32,500 nt of DNA from Chrysomallon squamiferum. Taxonomy: Eukaryota; Mollusca; Gastropoda; Neomphalida; Peltospiridae. Shown here piece by piece: positions 1 to 11,393 of the stretch. The stretch spans positions 14,481,963 to 14,514,462 of the forward strand of contig CM022675.1 in the NCBI GenBank assembly GCA_012295275.1, given 5' to 3'. Position 1 is the stretch's first letter. Every line of letters begins with the position of its first letter. The translations under genes were made by a program, and so were the position numbers. The notes below the pieces were generated by a model. That model was not told the DNA's origin and did no database searches. It saw nothing but the letters and a program-made list of their open reading frames with translations.

Positions 1-728
1 ACTGTTGCTTTCTTACTATCCCACTTCTCTGTTTCTACTAGAAATGTTCCTAGTGCTGATACTGATAATTTTAGTTATTGCAGCTGCCACTGCTACTACA
101 GCTGCTTCAGCTATCGCTTCTTTTGCTGATACTGCTACTACTACTGTTATTGCTGCTTCTACTATTATTGCTAGTACCACTTCTAGTGCTATAGCTATAG
201 CTTCTACTCTTATCGAGGATACTGTTAATCTATTGCTATTATTAGTAGAAACAATGAAAAGGAATTAAAGTGGATGGTTAACAGTTTAGAAAAACCAGAC
301 GACAGACCGGATGACGTATGAATGGATTGTGGGACAGAAAGATAAAAAGAAGGACGAGCAAGTGCTAACAGCAAAGAAAGAATCTCTTTAGAAAGTAAAT
401 TTATCCTACTCAGTCACTGTTGTCAGTCTCACAAACTTTACACAGTTTTCCCGTCTTCTCGGCTCGGTTCACGTAGACCAGAATAACACTGCCCTGAATT
501 AATAACGTAATACAATAAGCTCTACAGTCTTTTCTTGACATTTATGGAAGCTATAGTGATGTGTTTGAAAATGAATGTAATTCAATTAGCGGGAACCAAA
601 TGAGACACTTCAGCTGGGAATCGATTGGTAGTGACAAAGTCGGAAACAGTTTATTCATCAGCGTGTTCTCTGCTGTATACTGTGGTGAAAGTTTTAATTG
701 AAAATAGAACAAAAAACCTGGGAGGAAC

Positions 729-860
729 TGACGTGATGTGGAGTAGCTTTGCGGATTGTGACACAGTTTTACGTTACGTGACAAAAAAGTGACGTGAAGT
801 AGTGGCTGATCGTGACTTATGTCGCGTTACGTGACAAAAGCGTGAAATGGCCTGTTACGT
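729..860. other. Cluster of ACGTGA motifs
   Basis: Within about 130 bp the hexamer ACGTGA occurs at 731-736, 776-781, 792-797 and 829-834, twice inside the longer word TTACGTGACAAAA. Further CGTGA cores lie near 811 and 841, and another TTACGT lies at the end. ACGTG and TGACGT are cores bound by bHLH and bZIP factors in animals. Whether this is a regulatory element or a decayed tandem repeat cannot be told from sequence. Confidence 0.3.
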
Positions 861-2285
861 TTCTTTGTAATATTACTATCCTAGAACTATGCAAAACTGT
901 TAAAATTGCAAATTGAACTCTTCCTCCTAAAACAAACAATCAGATAAATTAAAAATAATAATACAAAAATATAAATAAAAATGAATAATAAAAAAATAAA
1001 ATAAATAACAACAACAATAATAATAGTAACAATAACAACAACAACAACAATAATAATAATAATAATAATGATGACAAAATAAATGACATTACTGATCAAT
1101 GTCAGTTAAATAGCGTCACTCCATGCGGCACGGATGAGTCTGTATTTAGACTTTAAAATCAGTGTGTACAAAAAGTCGCTAGCTGATATTGCTGATAATA
1201 AGACTGAAGGTTAAACGATAGAATATAATGACCATGTGAGAAAAAACGTGGTGAAGAGAAGAGAAAAACGAAATATCAGCGGTAAAGAGAAATGATATTA
1301 CGTCCATAGCCAGAAACATAAACAAAGCAGAAAAGTGGGAGACATTCTGGAAATCAACATGTAGAATGGGCAACCAAACCTGAACAGGTCAGTACAGTTA
1401 TTGAATATCACCAACCAAACTGAATGAGACTTAGAAACTCGAAGCACTTGCCGCAACTGTTATTATTATGGTCCTTTAACAAGCCTAATAAATTCACAAT
1501 CATGCTCAACCTAATATTTTAATGCATTAATTTATCAATAGGACTGAATCAGATAGGACTACTAATCTAGCATTCAGGATTTCCTATCCAAGACATTACT
1601 TGAAACGGATTCCTTGTATTAAACTTTGACAGTTTTAATCTCTCAATGAAAACGCTAGAAAAGCCAAGCTGGTTTGATCCCAGCTGACCTGATGACATTC
1701 AAATTAACGCATTATCTTCCAAATGTGATTTCATCCTTTTAAATCTATTTATGAAATGAATTAAGCACTGTTTAAATTAATAATATCACCTATATCATTC
1801 TTCCTTAATCAAGTCAACCTTACATCATTGCCTAGGGACTCGTTTTATTTATTTTTCTTTTTCTACTGCTCGATCGATAAGAACAAATTATACAAAATGT
1901 AGCGTAACAAATTTTCTCTTTCGGCCTGTGAGTGATACCAAATCGATTCAAATGACTGTAAAATTCACGCATGCGTATTATGGCCTTTGTTTGGCCGGAA
2001 GTGCATCGGGGGCTCGGTTTGAAGAATTAATACATTTGTAGCAACACGTCAATAAAGAAGCAGTGACTAGATTACTTTGATTATTTTATTCACGTTTTTT
2101 GGACAGGCAAGCCCGATAGACATAATTTACACGTTTTATATTTAGAAACTATTTCAATAAAGATATTTTACTTGGCTGCATTTGTAAGTTCCTTCCGACG
2201 ATAGTCTGGCAAATAGCTTTTTACACTGTGTTTTAAAATAACGAACGAGCTTTAAAGATATCTTAACACATTTTAATACTTACCT

Positions 2286-2287
<2 letters not shown>

Positions 2288-2318
<31 letters not shown>
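2288..2318. repeat. Poly(T) tract
   Basis: An uninterrupted run of 31 T. It could be the poly(A) tail of a minus-strand retroposed sequence, but I see no recognisable retroelement body next to it. Confidence 0.9.
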
Positions 2319-2321
<3 letters not shown>

Positions 2322-2469
2322 CTACCAATTATCACTAATGGATCAGACATGGGGCATGAATGATTTATTTTAACCCTACAGCAAATGCAGTGTCTTTAAC
2401 GCATCTAACCATTAGTTCACAGTATTAATAGCAAAATAGTGTTGCAGTTGCTGTACATAAATAAACTGA

Positions 2470-2810
2470 GTAAAACCACTTCTCATACAACTGTATCATT
2501 AAATAAAATTGTCAGAATAGATTAATGAAATAAAACTACGCCTCTTAGAACCTTATAAAAACACTCCTGACAGTAGTGCATCAAAAAATAAAACCATTTC
2601 TGACAGTTCTATATCATTAAATAAAACCATTTCTGACGGAAATATATCATGAAGTAAAAAAATCATCTAACACTGCTATATCTTTAAATAAAACCACTTT
2701 TATCAAAACCGTATCATTAAATAAAACAACTTGTTTCTGAAATATATCAATAAAATAAAACACTTGATTCAAAACCACTTTTGACAGAGTTATTACTAAA
2801 ATAAAACTCA
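2470..2810. repeat. Degenerate tandem repeat, unit about 35 bp
   Basis: About nine diverged copies of a unit with the pattern AAATAAAACCA, CTTCTGACAG and TATATCATT follow one another. The clearest neighbouring copies lie near 2590-2660. Copies vary in length and drift, so this is an old minisatellite. An open frame on the minus strand through it is only a product of the repeat. Confidence 0.6.
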
Positions 2811-3211
2811 CAATAAAAAAAAAATCATTTGATAAAACTACAAAAATTAGCTTAGACATCTGGAATGAATCGATTAGTTCTGGAAACGTTCGCTGAGATT
2901 TGCATCCTCTGGGACCAATTTGCATCTCTCTGGTCGTGATGCGACATCTACTCCCAGCATTAACACAGGTTACTGGGGACCACTTGAACACCGAGTCACT
3001 TCCTAATTGTTGTTTTTACTTGTACATGTGATCGAGTGAAACCCAAACACTCTATCTAAGTGTGACGCAGTTTTTACGATATCAGTATTGACTCATGACA
3101 GATGTTTAGGAGAGAGTAAGACTTACTTCACAATACAGATAACTGAAATATCTGCATAGAAATCTGTCTGATGTAATGGGAAGGTTAAGACTATTTTCTG
3201 TAAGAAACACT

Positions 3212-3411
3212 AGATACTAAATGTATCGATCTGGCTTCTGTTAGATGTAATTTGTAATTATTACCCCATGAAATTAACTATAAATACTAAATATGTCAAT
3301 ACTAACTTCTATTATATATAATTAGAAATAATTAAACTATATACTAAATAAGAAAGCTACAGATACCAAATGTATCGGTACGAACTTGCGTTAGACATAA
3401 TTGGAAATAGT
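3212..3411. repeat. Three dispersed copies of a roughly 50-bp unit
   Basis: Related segments start at 3212, 3282 and 3361. Each begins like AGATACTAAATGTATC and ends with a TTAGA-TAATT-GAAAT type tail. Spacing is 70 and 79 bp. This looks like a decayed tandem repeat. Confidence 0.5.
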
Positions 3412-4605
3412 ACTGTATTAATTACTCTCAGATTCAAATTGCAAGACGGTTTTCAGTTACAGTTTAATTATTCCCGTTTTAGACTGGATCGTTGTATTTG
3501 TATTTGATTTTATTTTTATATCAATTATAGACATTCGTATTAATATACTCTATTAAAACCGATTAATCATCTCTGTTATTCATCCTATAATTCAAACCCG
3601 TACAGAACTTTTTTCATGCTGTTTTAAACGTAAACTTTCGTGCATATCGTCAGATAAGATTTGACGAAAGTTAGGAGATTATGATATTAAATATTATTAA
3701 TGATATTGTTAAAAGGTTCTGATGTTTGTTTTTTCAGCCTGTTTTAACTAAATATATTTAAAATATTCTTCTTGTGCATTATAATTTTATTTTGTCACTA
3801 TATATCTGTAATACATTCTTTTCCGAACTATAATCCTATGGATTATGAGAATAAATTCATTTTCATCGTCGTAAACCTTCTTACGTCATTTCGTAGTAGT
3901 ATTATTCGAGAAGCTATTTAGTTTAGGATACATTGCCTCATTCCTAAATGCAAAGCAAATAATCTGATTATGTTTGGTAGTTCACAAAATAATGTAATTT
4001 AACTTGGAGGGAACTAATTGCAGAAATTAACAAAGTTAAAAGAACGGATAGTGTAGAACATGATTTGTATTACATAATTTTATTTTATCTTATTATATAA
4101 CTAGTTATTTTGTTTGATATGTTTTCTTACCTTTTTTTTTTTTTTTTTTATTTTGTTTGCTCATCAGTGACTCGGTGTACAGGAAGGAAATTACTGTTTG
4201 ATCGTCAAGCATCAAAAGACAATATTAAATAGTTAATGTCTCACGATGATATGCAGTTTATTGATGGATATGATTTCTTCCATTCCAGCAAAGACAGTTT
4301 ATTTATTTATTTATACATTCATTCATTTGTACTGTTACTTCTTTCTTTTCTTTTTAATGTTTCTTTTTTATCAAATGTCTTCATAGTTTTAAAAATATTA
4401 CATTCTTCATTGTTAATGACTTTAATAAAGAAACAAACAAAACCACTTGAATCATCAGACTAATATTTTAAATTAATATCCTTTGTAACGAATGATTTCT
4501 TTCTCGAACAGAAAAAAATGTTTTTGCTCTTTATTCCGAGATAACATGTTAGTAGGTTTAAAATAAATTAAACAGGTTTAATTGCCTCATAAAAGAAGCA
4601 GGAAT

Positions 4606-4715
<110 letters not shown>

Positions 4716-5018
4716 ACGTTTGGGTGTCATGCATCCCTTCAATAAAGATCTGATGGTTGTAAGGAGATTAAAGCTATAAAAAGCTTTGATTAGCGTAAAC
4801 ACTCTTTATATTATTCCTCCCTCGAGAAAACGATCGATATAGTTTGTTTTGTTAATTGACTCTGCGAAATACTGGCTTGAGACCTCAGTTAGTAAAAGTG
4901 ATTATCTCGGTATTGGAATAACGTCAATAAAATGTTGATCAAAGTGGATTTCAAATTTTGTCACTCGACGTCAGCCCCGCTGGACACGTCTGCTTAAGAT
5001 CATTCACAGCCAGTGTAC

Positions 5019-5150
5019 GTGTGAATGTATATGTATGTACGTGTGAATGTATATGTATGTACGTGTGAATGTATATGTATGTATGTGTGAATGTATATGT
5101 AGGTACGTGTGAATGTATATGTATGTACGTGTGAATGTATGTGCATATAT
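5019..5150. repeat. 22-bp tandem repeat, about six copies
   Basis: The unit GTGTGAATGTATATGTATG plus TAC repeats at 5019, 5041, 5063 and onward with only a few substitutions. It runs directly into a (GGAT)n tract to about 5176 and a TGTA-rich tract at about 5256-5330. Confidence 0.85.
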
Positions 5151-5359
5151 GGATAGATGGATGGATGGATGGATGGATGAAGGTATGTTTTCTTTATATG
5201 AAGGCTCATAGGCCTACATGTATTATTGATATTTCTATCTATGTATCGATTATATGTACGTACTTATGTATGTATGTGTGTATGTGTGTATGTGTGTATG
5301 TATGTACGTACGAACTTATGTATGTATATGTTACAGATGTTGTAGGTTTCGTGTTGTCT

Positions 5360-5485
5360 TTGGTTTATTCCTGTTTACATGGCGCTGGGTAGTCTGCTCC
5401 TCTCCCACAATAATTTTTAATGTGAACTGACGGGAATCGATCCCGATAACTTCTAAATCAATAGTTTGATGACTTCTCGCATGTT
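5360..5485 (-). mobile_element. Possible tRNA-derived SINE fragment
   Basis: Read on the minus strand, a segment containing GGGATCGATTCCCG resembles the T-arm and B-box (GGTTCRANNCC) of a tRNA promoter, with a CGGGA stem partner. A GTGGGAGAGGAGCAGAC segment follows. No good A-box is seen, so this would be a 5'-truncated copy. The resemblance is from recall and is weak. Confidence 0.25.
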
Positions 5486-6438
5486 TGGGTTTATTTGTTA
5501 TGTACAAAAACGCATAACCTTGACCTTTACACATAGCATAAACAAAACGCGCGTTAACTTTCAACGTTAAAGAGTCTTTAGTTCCGGTACTAGGAATCGC
5601 CAGATGAACTCGAAGGTTGTTTTCGAGCAAAGACTGAGAAGAATCAATATGAGATGGTGATAAAAGAAAAAGCTTTGTATATCAAACTGCCTAATTTTTT
5701 TTATAAAATGTTCTTAGCATACAATCGATACTGTAGGGACAAAACAAAATTTAAAAGGAGAAGTATAAATAATAATAACTTTTGATTCTCGCGTGTTTTG
5801 TTCAACATCATTATCCCCGATTCAGCCTCTGTGATTATCCTGTGTCATTTCGCTAACGCGTTGCCATGACAACGTCACGATTATGTATACATGCCTTCAT
5901 ATCGATGTTTTTTACCCCCATATAAACTTGTTATATTGATAAAAGGAACAGACGATTCGATTTTCCCTGTATCGATTCGGAGAAAACAGGGAGAGTATCA
6001 AAGGATTTCAAATAAGGAAAGTTACCTTGTAATACCAGTTAATATAATCATGTTTCCAGAAACAAAAAGTAGTTGAATTGGTTTGTAAAAGATCTGTATT
6101 CTTAAAGAGAATATACGAAGCTCAAACTGAACATGACATTTAAATATAAAAATATTTGAAGCATGATTTTATCTACTGAAGGTAAAGAGAGTGTTTGAGA
6201 TGTTTGGTTCAGATGGCGGATTGCTTGCTCAGTACGTGTTATTTAGTAGCCTTACACATCTGCAAAGAATTGTGGGTAGAAACAATAGCAATATCTAATA
6301 GTCATCTAGCAGTAGTTTAAGTATAAGATAGGATCATCGCACTCAAAAGATAAAAGCTTGTCAGGAGAGATTGATATTGGTGCGTTTTGAGAAAAAAATG
6401 TGGGAAATTTTTAAAAACAAACAAGATTAAGGTAATGA

Positions 6439-6543
<105 letters not shown>

Positions 6544-7359
6544 TATATTAATACTTGAATCATTCATATCGGTTCACGTTTTAAAAGAAATTAAAACAAA
6601 TTGCAAAAAGATTAGTTAATCAGATAAACACGTACTTCAATTTGAATTATTAAAAAAGTCAGTTAAATTCCAGACACGACACTGACTTAGTAGCTATGAG
6701 AAGACTATAGTTATCTAGTAATTTCTAGAATACAGTTAGTTTGGATCGATATGAATTTCGTGATCGGCAGCAGGCAATACCAACTGACTAAACATCTTTT
6801 CTTTAAAACTGACTGAGGTGAACTGCTAGCACGCACCACAACCGTTAATAGTAAAGGCACGTTAATGCAGCCTGACTTAACGTAACGATACTGTTATAGT
6901 TAGTTGTCGAAATGAGAAAAATCTTGGACAGTTCTAAGAGAAGGAATAATTAATTCCACCTGGGAATCCGGAATAAACTTTAAACTGTATAATGTAAATA
7001 TTAATTTTCTTTCGTAAAAACAAAATAAAAAAAGAAAGAAAGAAAAAAGAAGAAAAATAAAAGAAGAAAAGAAAAGAATAATAATAATAAATAAAAGAAA
7101 AAGAAAAGAAAAAAGCCAAATGTTGTTTGTTATTTTTGTTTTTATTTATTTATTAATTTATTAATTATTATTATTTTGTTTCTGATACTGTTAAAGATTT
7201 AGATTTGCATATGACGAACAGGTGCACATATATATATATATAATCACCATCTGTATATTAACCTATTGGGTCATTCTTTTACATAAGATGTGTATATTTA
7301 TATTTAAATATATATTATTAAAGTTTTAGTGTTAATATTTCTATATTTGATAAAAAATT

Positions 7360-7362
<3 letters not shown>

Positions 7363-7407
<45 letters not shown>

Positions 7408-7434
7408 CAAACACACACACACACACACACACAC
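7363..7434. repeat. (AC)n microsatellite in the MFSD6 intron
   Basis: CA repeats interrupted once by AAAACAA. They start about 40 bp beyond the minus-strand splice donor of the MFSD6-like exon. Read through, they add a false Cys-Val tail to the protein, so the open frame must not be taken as coding past the donor. Confidence 0.95.
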
Positions 7435-7473
7435 AATTAAACATTTGAAACACATTGTTATTAATACACTTAC

Positions 7474-9202
7474 CCCAAGCTGCAATGAATTTACTGCAGA
7501 AGAAATACGCCAGAAGTTCTGAGACGTGGTTGATGACTGAAGCAACACCAAACAGTGTCGGTGAGCCGCCGAGGTCCTGCAAATGCCAGAAAAGGAAGGT
7601 GAAGATGATACCTATTCCAAATCCCATGAACCAGGCGATGAACATGACTGAGATGTATTTGTACGTTGCCAACATCTTCAGGACTGTCATCCATTTAAAC
7701 ATGAACGTTTCCCCAGAGTAATCATAATCATAACTTGCTGCTGTACCAACTCCGGGTGCTTTGAGGGCATCTGTGACCATATCCTTGTCCTTCTGTGGAT
7801 TGATTTTCAAAGCTCTAGGTCCATCAGGTCCTTGATAAGAATAGACAGGTCCTTCAACTGCTTGGTACGGAGTTTTGGGTTGAATTGGTGCGTCCTTCTC
7901 TTGCTGTCGAATTGGTGCGTCTTTCTCTCGCTGTCGTTCCAGTTCGCGTTGTTTCTCCGTCTCAGCGCTGAAGAAGGCATTGTCGTCATCGTCTTCTTCG
8001 ACCAGTTTTGTCCTGTCTATCTTCTTGACTCCTGTAAGCTTTTCCTTAATCACGTCCTTGACTTTTATTGTTATCTGAGTCAGCTGAAGCGGACCTTGAT
8101 TCTGAAAGGGGAATCTAAACTGCAGAGCTGTAATAAAAGCACAGCTCATGAGGACTGTGAAGACAGCGAAACAAACGGTGTAGTTCTTCTCGGCAACGTG
8201 CTGGACACCGCAAGGATGTTGAGGAAATGTTGTCGAATGATCGAGTGCCATGCCAACAAAGAACATAGCCAGACCCCAACCCAGTGAACCAAACATTCTC
8301 TGGCGGCCATAGTTCTCTGTGTCATCTCCAAGGATCGTCAGAGTGACCGTGTCAGCAAACGTGATCGCTGGGGAGCTGAAAAACTCGCCCACCACGATCA
8401 GCAGGAGAAGGATGAAGAAAACCTCTTGAACGGCATCTTCCTTGTAAACGACCGTGCTGTAAGGAGAGTGAACGAGTCCAATCACGTCCGACTCGTTGGC
8501 GTTCGCAATTTTGGTGTGATCCAGGGAATGAGGTGATCGTCCAATGCCACGACGGCAACGATTAGTACAGTCTTCAGTGTATTGTGTTTCGCTTCCCCAG
8601 TTCGGCGTCTGCTCGTCAAAAATCACGGCATCATCATCTGGAGTGAAGTAGATCCTTGGCATGGGCGGACCGTCCATCGATGACGTTTCTCGTTTGAATT
8701 TGTGACTGTAGGGTGCTATCAGTACTGTGTGAGTTCCGTTGCTATGGAGACATTTGTGAGGAGGAGGCTGTACGAAAGCTATCGCCAAGGTCAGCACTAT
8801 CCAGGAGAAAAGAGAAAACATTAGGAGCTCTTTCCATCGCTTCCATCTGTCAGCCACGCCACCCCAAAAGGGAACGCCTAGGAATTCGATGAACGGTCTA
8901 AAACCCATAAGAACACCAGTTTGGCTGGCATTTAGACCGAGTTGTTTGAAGTATATAGCGAGCAGCGGGAAGAGGGAACCGAAAGCTCCAAAGAAAAAGA
9001 AATAAAAGAGCTTACAGACGAGCAGATCTCTGTTGACCACAGTGAATATCGTGTCAATGAGATCTCGCTGCGCAGTGGCAGGAGGAATGTTGTTGAGTCG
9101 TTTGGCTGTGTGTTGGTATTCTTTCTCATCCAGAGCTTTTTCAGCTGCTGTCTGAGTATATCCCTTTTCCACGGGTTCTTCTTGATCGAAATCTGTCGCC
9201 AT
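7474..9202 (-). CDS. MFSD6: MFSD6-like major facilitator transporter, 5' coding exon (partial)
   Basis: Encodes about 576 residues plus one base of the next codon. The start (9202) begins MATDFDQEEP in an AAAATGGCG context. The exon ends at a clean minus-strand donor, G|GTAAGTG, with the intron beginning at 7473. Residues about 58-90 form the first membrane helix, followed by a NASQTGVLMGFRPFIEF segment and the MFS motif GGVADRW (about 114-120). A long loop with Cys pairs (about 150-255), helices at about 260-285 and 305-320, a GDDTENYGRQR segment (about 292-302), an acidic and basic cytosolic insert (about 380-500), and helices at about 505-570 follow. This order matches MFSD6, a poorly understood multi-pass membrane protein whose substrate is not established. 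By recall of the human protein, the last 150 or so residues with the final helices are missing and should lie on exons to the left. Confidence 0.88.
7882..7935 (-). repeat. In-frame 27-bp tandem duplication in the MFSD6 coding exon
   Basis: Two adjacent 27-bp copies (7882-7908 and 7909-7935) match at 25 of 27 bases. They give a repeated nine-residue block with the pattern R-Q-(R/Q)-E-K-D-A-P-I at about residues 423-441 of the cytosolic insert. The frame is kept. Confidence 0.85.
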
Positions 9203-10556
9203 TTTTTTACAAGTTATAATGCTTTTGGCGCTATTTTGAATTTGTAAATTTTTCTAGATTTATAACCAGTTTAGAATTCTAAACGAAGTAGCTTATAAAT
9301 GATATAAAATTATAACTAACACGTTTTCTTTTTTTATAAAAAATGGAGTGTAAATATTACAGCCTCTTTGTTACAAGCAATGTCCAGCTAATACGTTTGA
9401 TTGTTTTTGATAATCAACAAATTAAAAAAGACAGCTCAGCGTAGAGACATTCCACTCTTCTCCCAAGCGAATTACCATTCTACCGATACTTGTACTGCTG
9501 GTCATTTTCCTTTCACGAAAAACCGATAACTTAATTTACAAGCCCGTCGAATAAAAAGCTCTGTAATCTGTTTCCACGCACCGCCTTCAATTTCACCTTT
9601 AAAATACTTTCACTAGCAGCACATCCTGATGTATAGATCTTCCTTGTTCCAAGGAAATCCAAAAATAGTACAGAATTGTTGATTAATGCGACAAAATTCA
9701 AAATGAGGGAAGTATTTAGAAAAAGGAATCCAAGAATAATGACAGAATTTAACAAAACGATGTACAAAATCCAAATATGCAGATAAATATTTGTCGTTAC
9801 CAAACTCCTACGAAAATAAAAGAATTTTACCGTTAGCAAAATCCTTGAAGATCACAGAATTCTGTAAGACAGTATTAAAAATCTCGATCGAGGAAGGCCG
9901 CAGCTAAAATCAAAGAGTCCAGCCCAATGACTACAAGAGATACGTTATCACCGCTGCAGTGTTTCTGTGTTGGGCGAATGGCCATTATAGCCTGGTTCCG
10001 TCTGATTATCGGGAATCGATAAGTAAATCTGTGGTCACAAGGCACATATTAGTTACTGGCTATTCCAGCCCTCTGACGAAATAATTTCATCGACCTTCTC
10101 GTCTAAAATTATACACACCATGCTTAGTTAGGTTTTTGTTTATTCATAGTCTAAGTAAGAGTCTTGCGCGCAAGAATATCGAAAACAAATAGTTGATGAT
10201 TCTGTCTGAATGCGATTTTTTATGTGTCTGTATGTCTATATGTAAATGGATATATGTTATTGGAAACGTGTGTGACTGTATTAATTAAATGTTCAGAAGA
10301 TGCATCGCACAAGAGTATATCACTTCAGATTATTCTGTTATATCAACAGGCTGGTATTTGTTAGGTTTAAGTACGGCTGTAATAAATATGGTGTAAAACT
10401 GAACACCACACACACATCCTATAAAGATTTTAATATAACACTGAACTAATGAATCCTTGGCATTTAAACATACTGTATTTTTATAAACATTAAAATGTCT
10501 TTTTTCTTTATTCCATTCTAAAATAATAATAATAATAATAATAATAATAATTATTA

Positions 10557-10592
<36 letters not shown>

Positions 10593-11393
10593 TATTTCAT
10601 AACCATCATTTTTTTTTCTCTTCTTCTAATTATTATTATTTTAGGATGCGTTTAGAAGGTTAAGTTAATAATAATAATAATTATTATTATTATTATAATA
10701 TACTTGATACAATTTTCAAAATAATAATAAAAAGAACAAGAAGAAATTTAATATTTTCCCATATACTATAATGAAAAAAAAGAGAAGGATGAATATAAAG
10801 TTCTTCTAGCCAAACTTAATTCTTCAATAAGACATTCACATCAAAGTATTTTGTTTTATTTCTGTCTTTAAAAACACTTTCACGACATTTCGTCTCATTA
10901 TTCCACCCACATAATCAGGACAGGCCTTGCGTGAAAAGATCTTTTGAATAACGTTTGCTAACAGACAGAAAATAACTCTGTGCAACTGTTACATCGCTGT
11001 TGTTTAACTCAGGCGCAATCGATACGGTTACCAGTCAATCAATCATGTTCGCGGAGAGGTTTGGAATCGTCGCTCTAGACAATAACACCACTAATTATCT
11101 TGGTTTCTTACAAATGAAACTAATTACACACAAACATATTGATCATATCAGGTGTACAGCACAGCGTCAAATGTTTTGTATTCTGCTGTTAATGTAGCTT
11201 GAAACATCTGCCACGAATGGACAGATGGTGAAGGAACTGGTCCCTTGGCAGGCACGATTGCAGAGTCCGAGACAACTTTATTAACAAAAATAAACACGCA
11301 GTCAGCACCCGCTAATAAGGAGTTAACATTGTACCCTAAAAAACACAAATAGCTTTTGTTGTTACTAATCATTACAGTTCCGAATAAATTAAT
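9203..11393. other. Intergenic region upstream of MFSD6
   Basis: This holds the 5' flank and presumably the untranslated leader of the MFSD6-like gene. A weak pattern of AATCC followed by ACAGAATT recurs near 9655, 9726 and 9839. AAT/ATT palindromes lie at 10521-10590 and 10665-10700. No coding exon is supported. Confidence 0.55.
10521..10700. repeat. Two AAT/ATT inverted-repeat microsatellites
   Basis: At 10521-10590 an (AAT)n run of about nine units meets an (ATT)n run of about 13 units, forming a near-perfect hairpin-capable palindrome. A smaller one of the same design lies at about 10665-10700. Confidence 0.85.

Noticed and set aside
5-268. Ala/Thr-rich open frame at the left edge
   Set aside because: It comes from degenerate GCT/ACT/ATT trinucleotide sequence, starts without an ATG and has no family resemblance.
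887-1099. Minus-strand hydrophobic open frame (poly Ile/Val)
   Set aside because: It is a translation of AAT/AAC microsatellite DNA, not a membrane protein.
2647-2991. Minus-strand frame of 114 codons
   Set aside because: Its 3' half is the AATAAAACC minisatellite; the other part has no recognised domain or splice support.
5019-5150. CRISPR-like array
   Set aside because: The 22-bp units are contiguous with no unique spacers, in a eukaryotic setting; it is a plain tandem repeat.
5331-5630. Minus-strand frame of 99 codons
   Set aside because: It overlaps the possible SINE fragment and shows no domain; its frame is likely chance.
7304-7473. Extension of the MFSD6 frame into a Cys-Val-rich tail
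   Set aside because: It lies past a strong GTAAGTG donor and is a (CA)n microsatellite read in frame.
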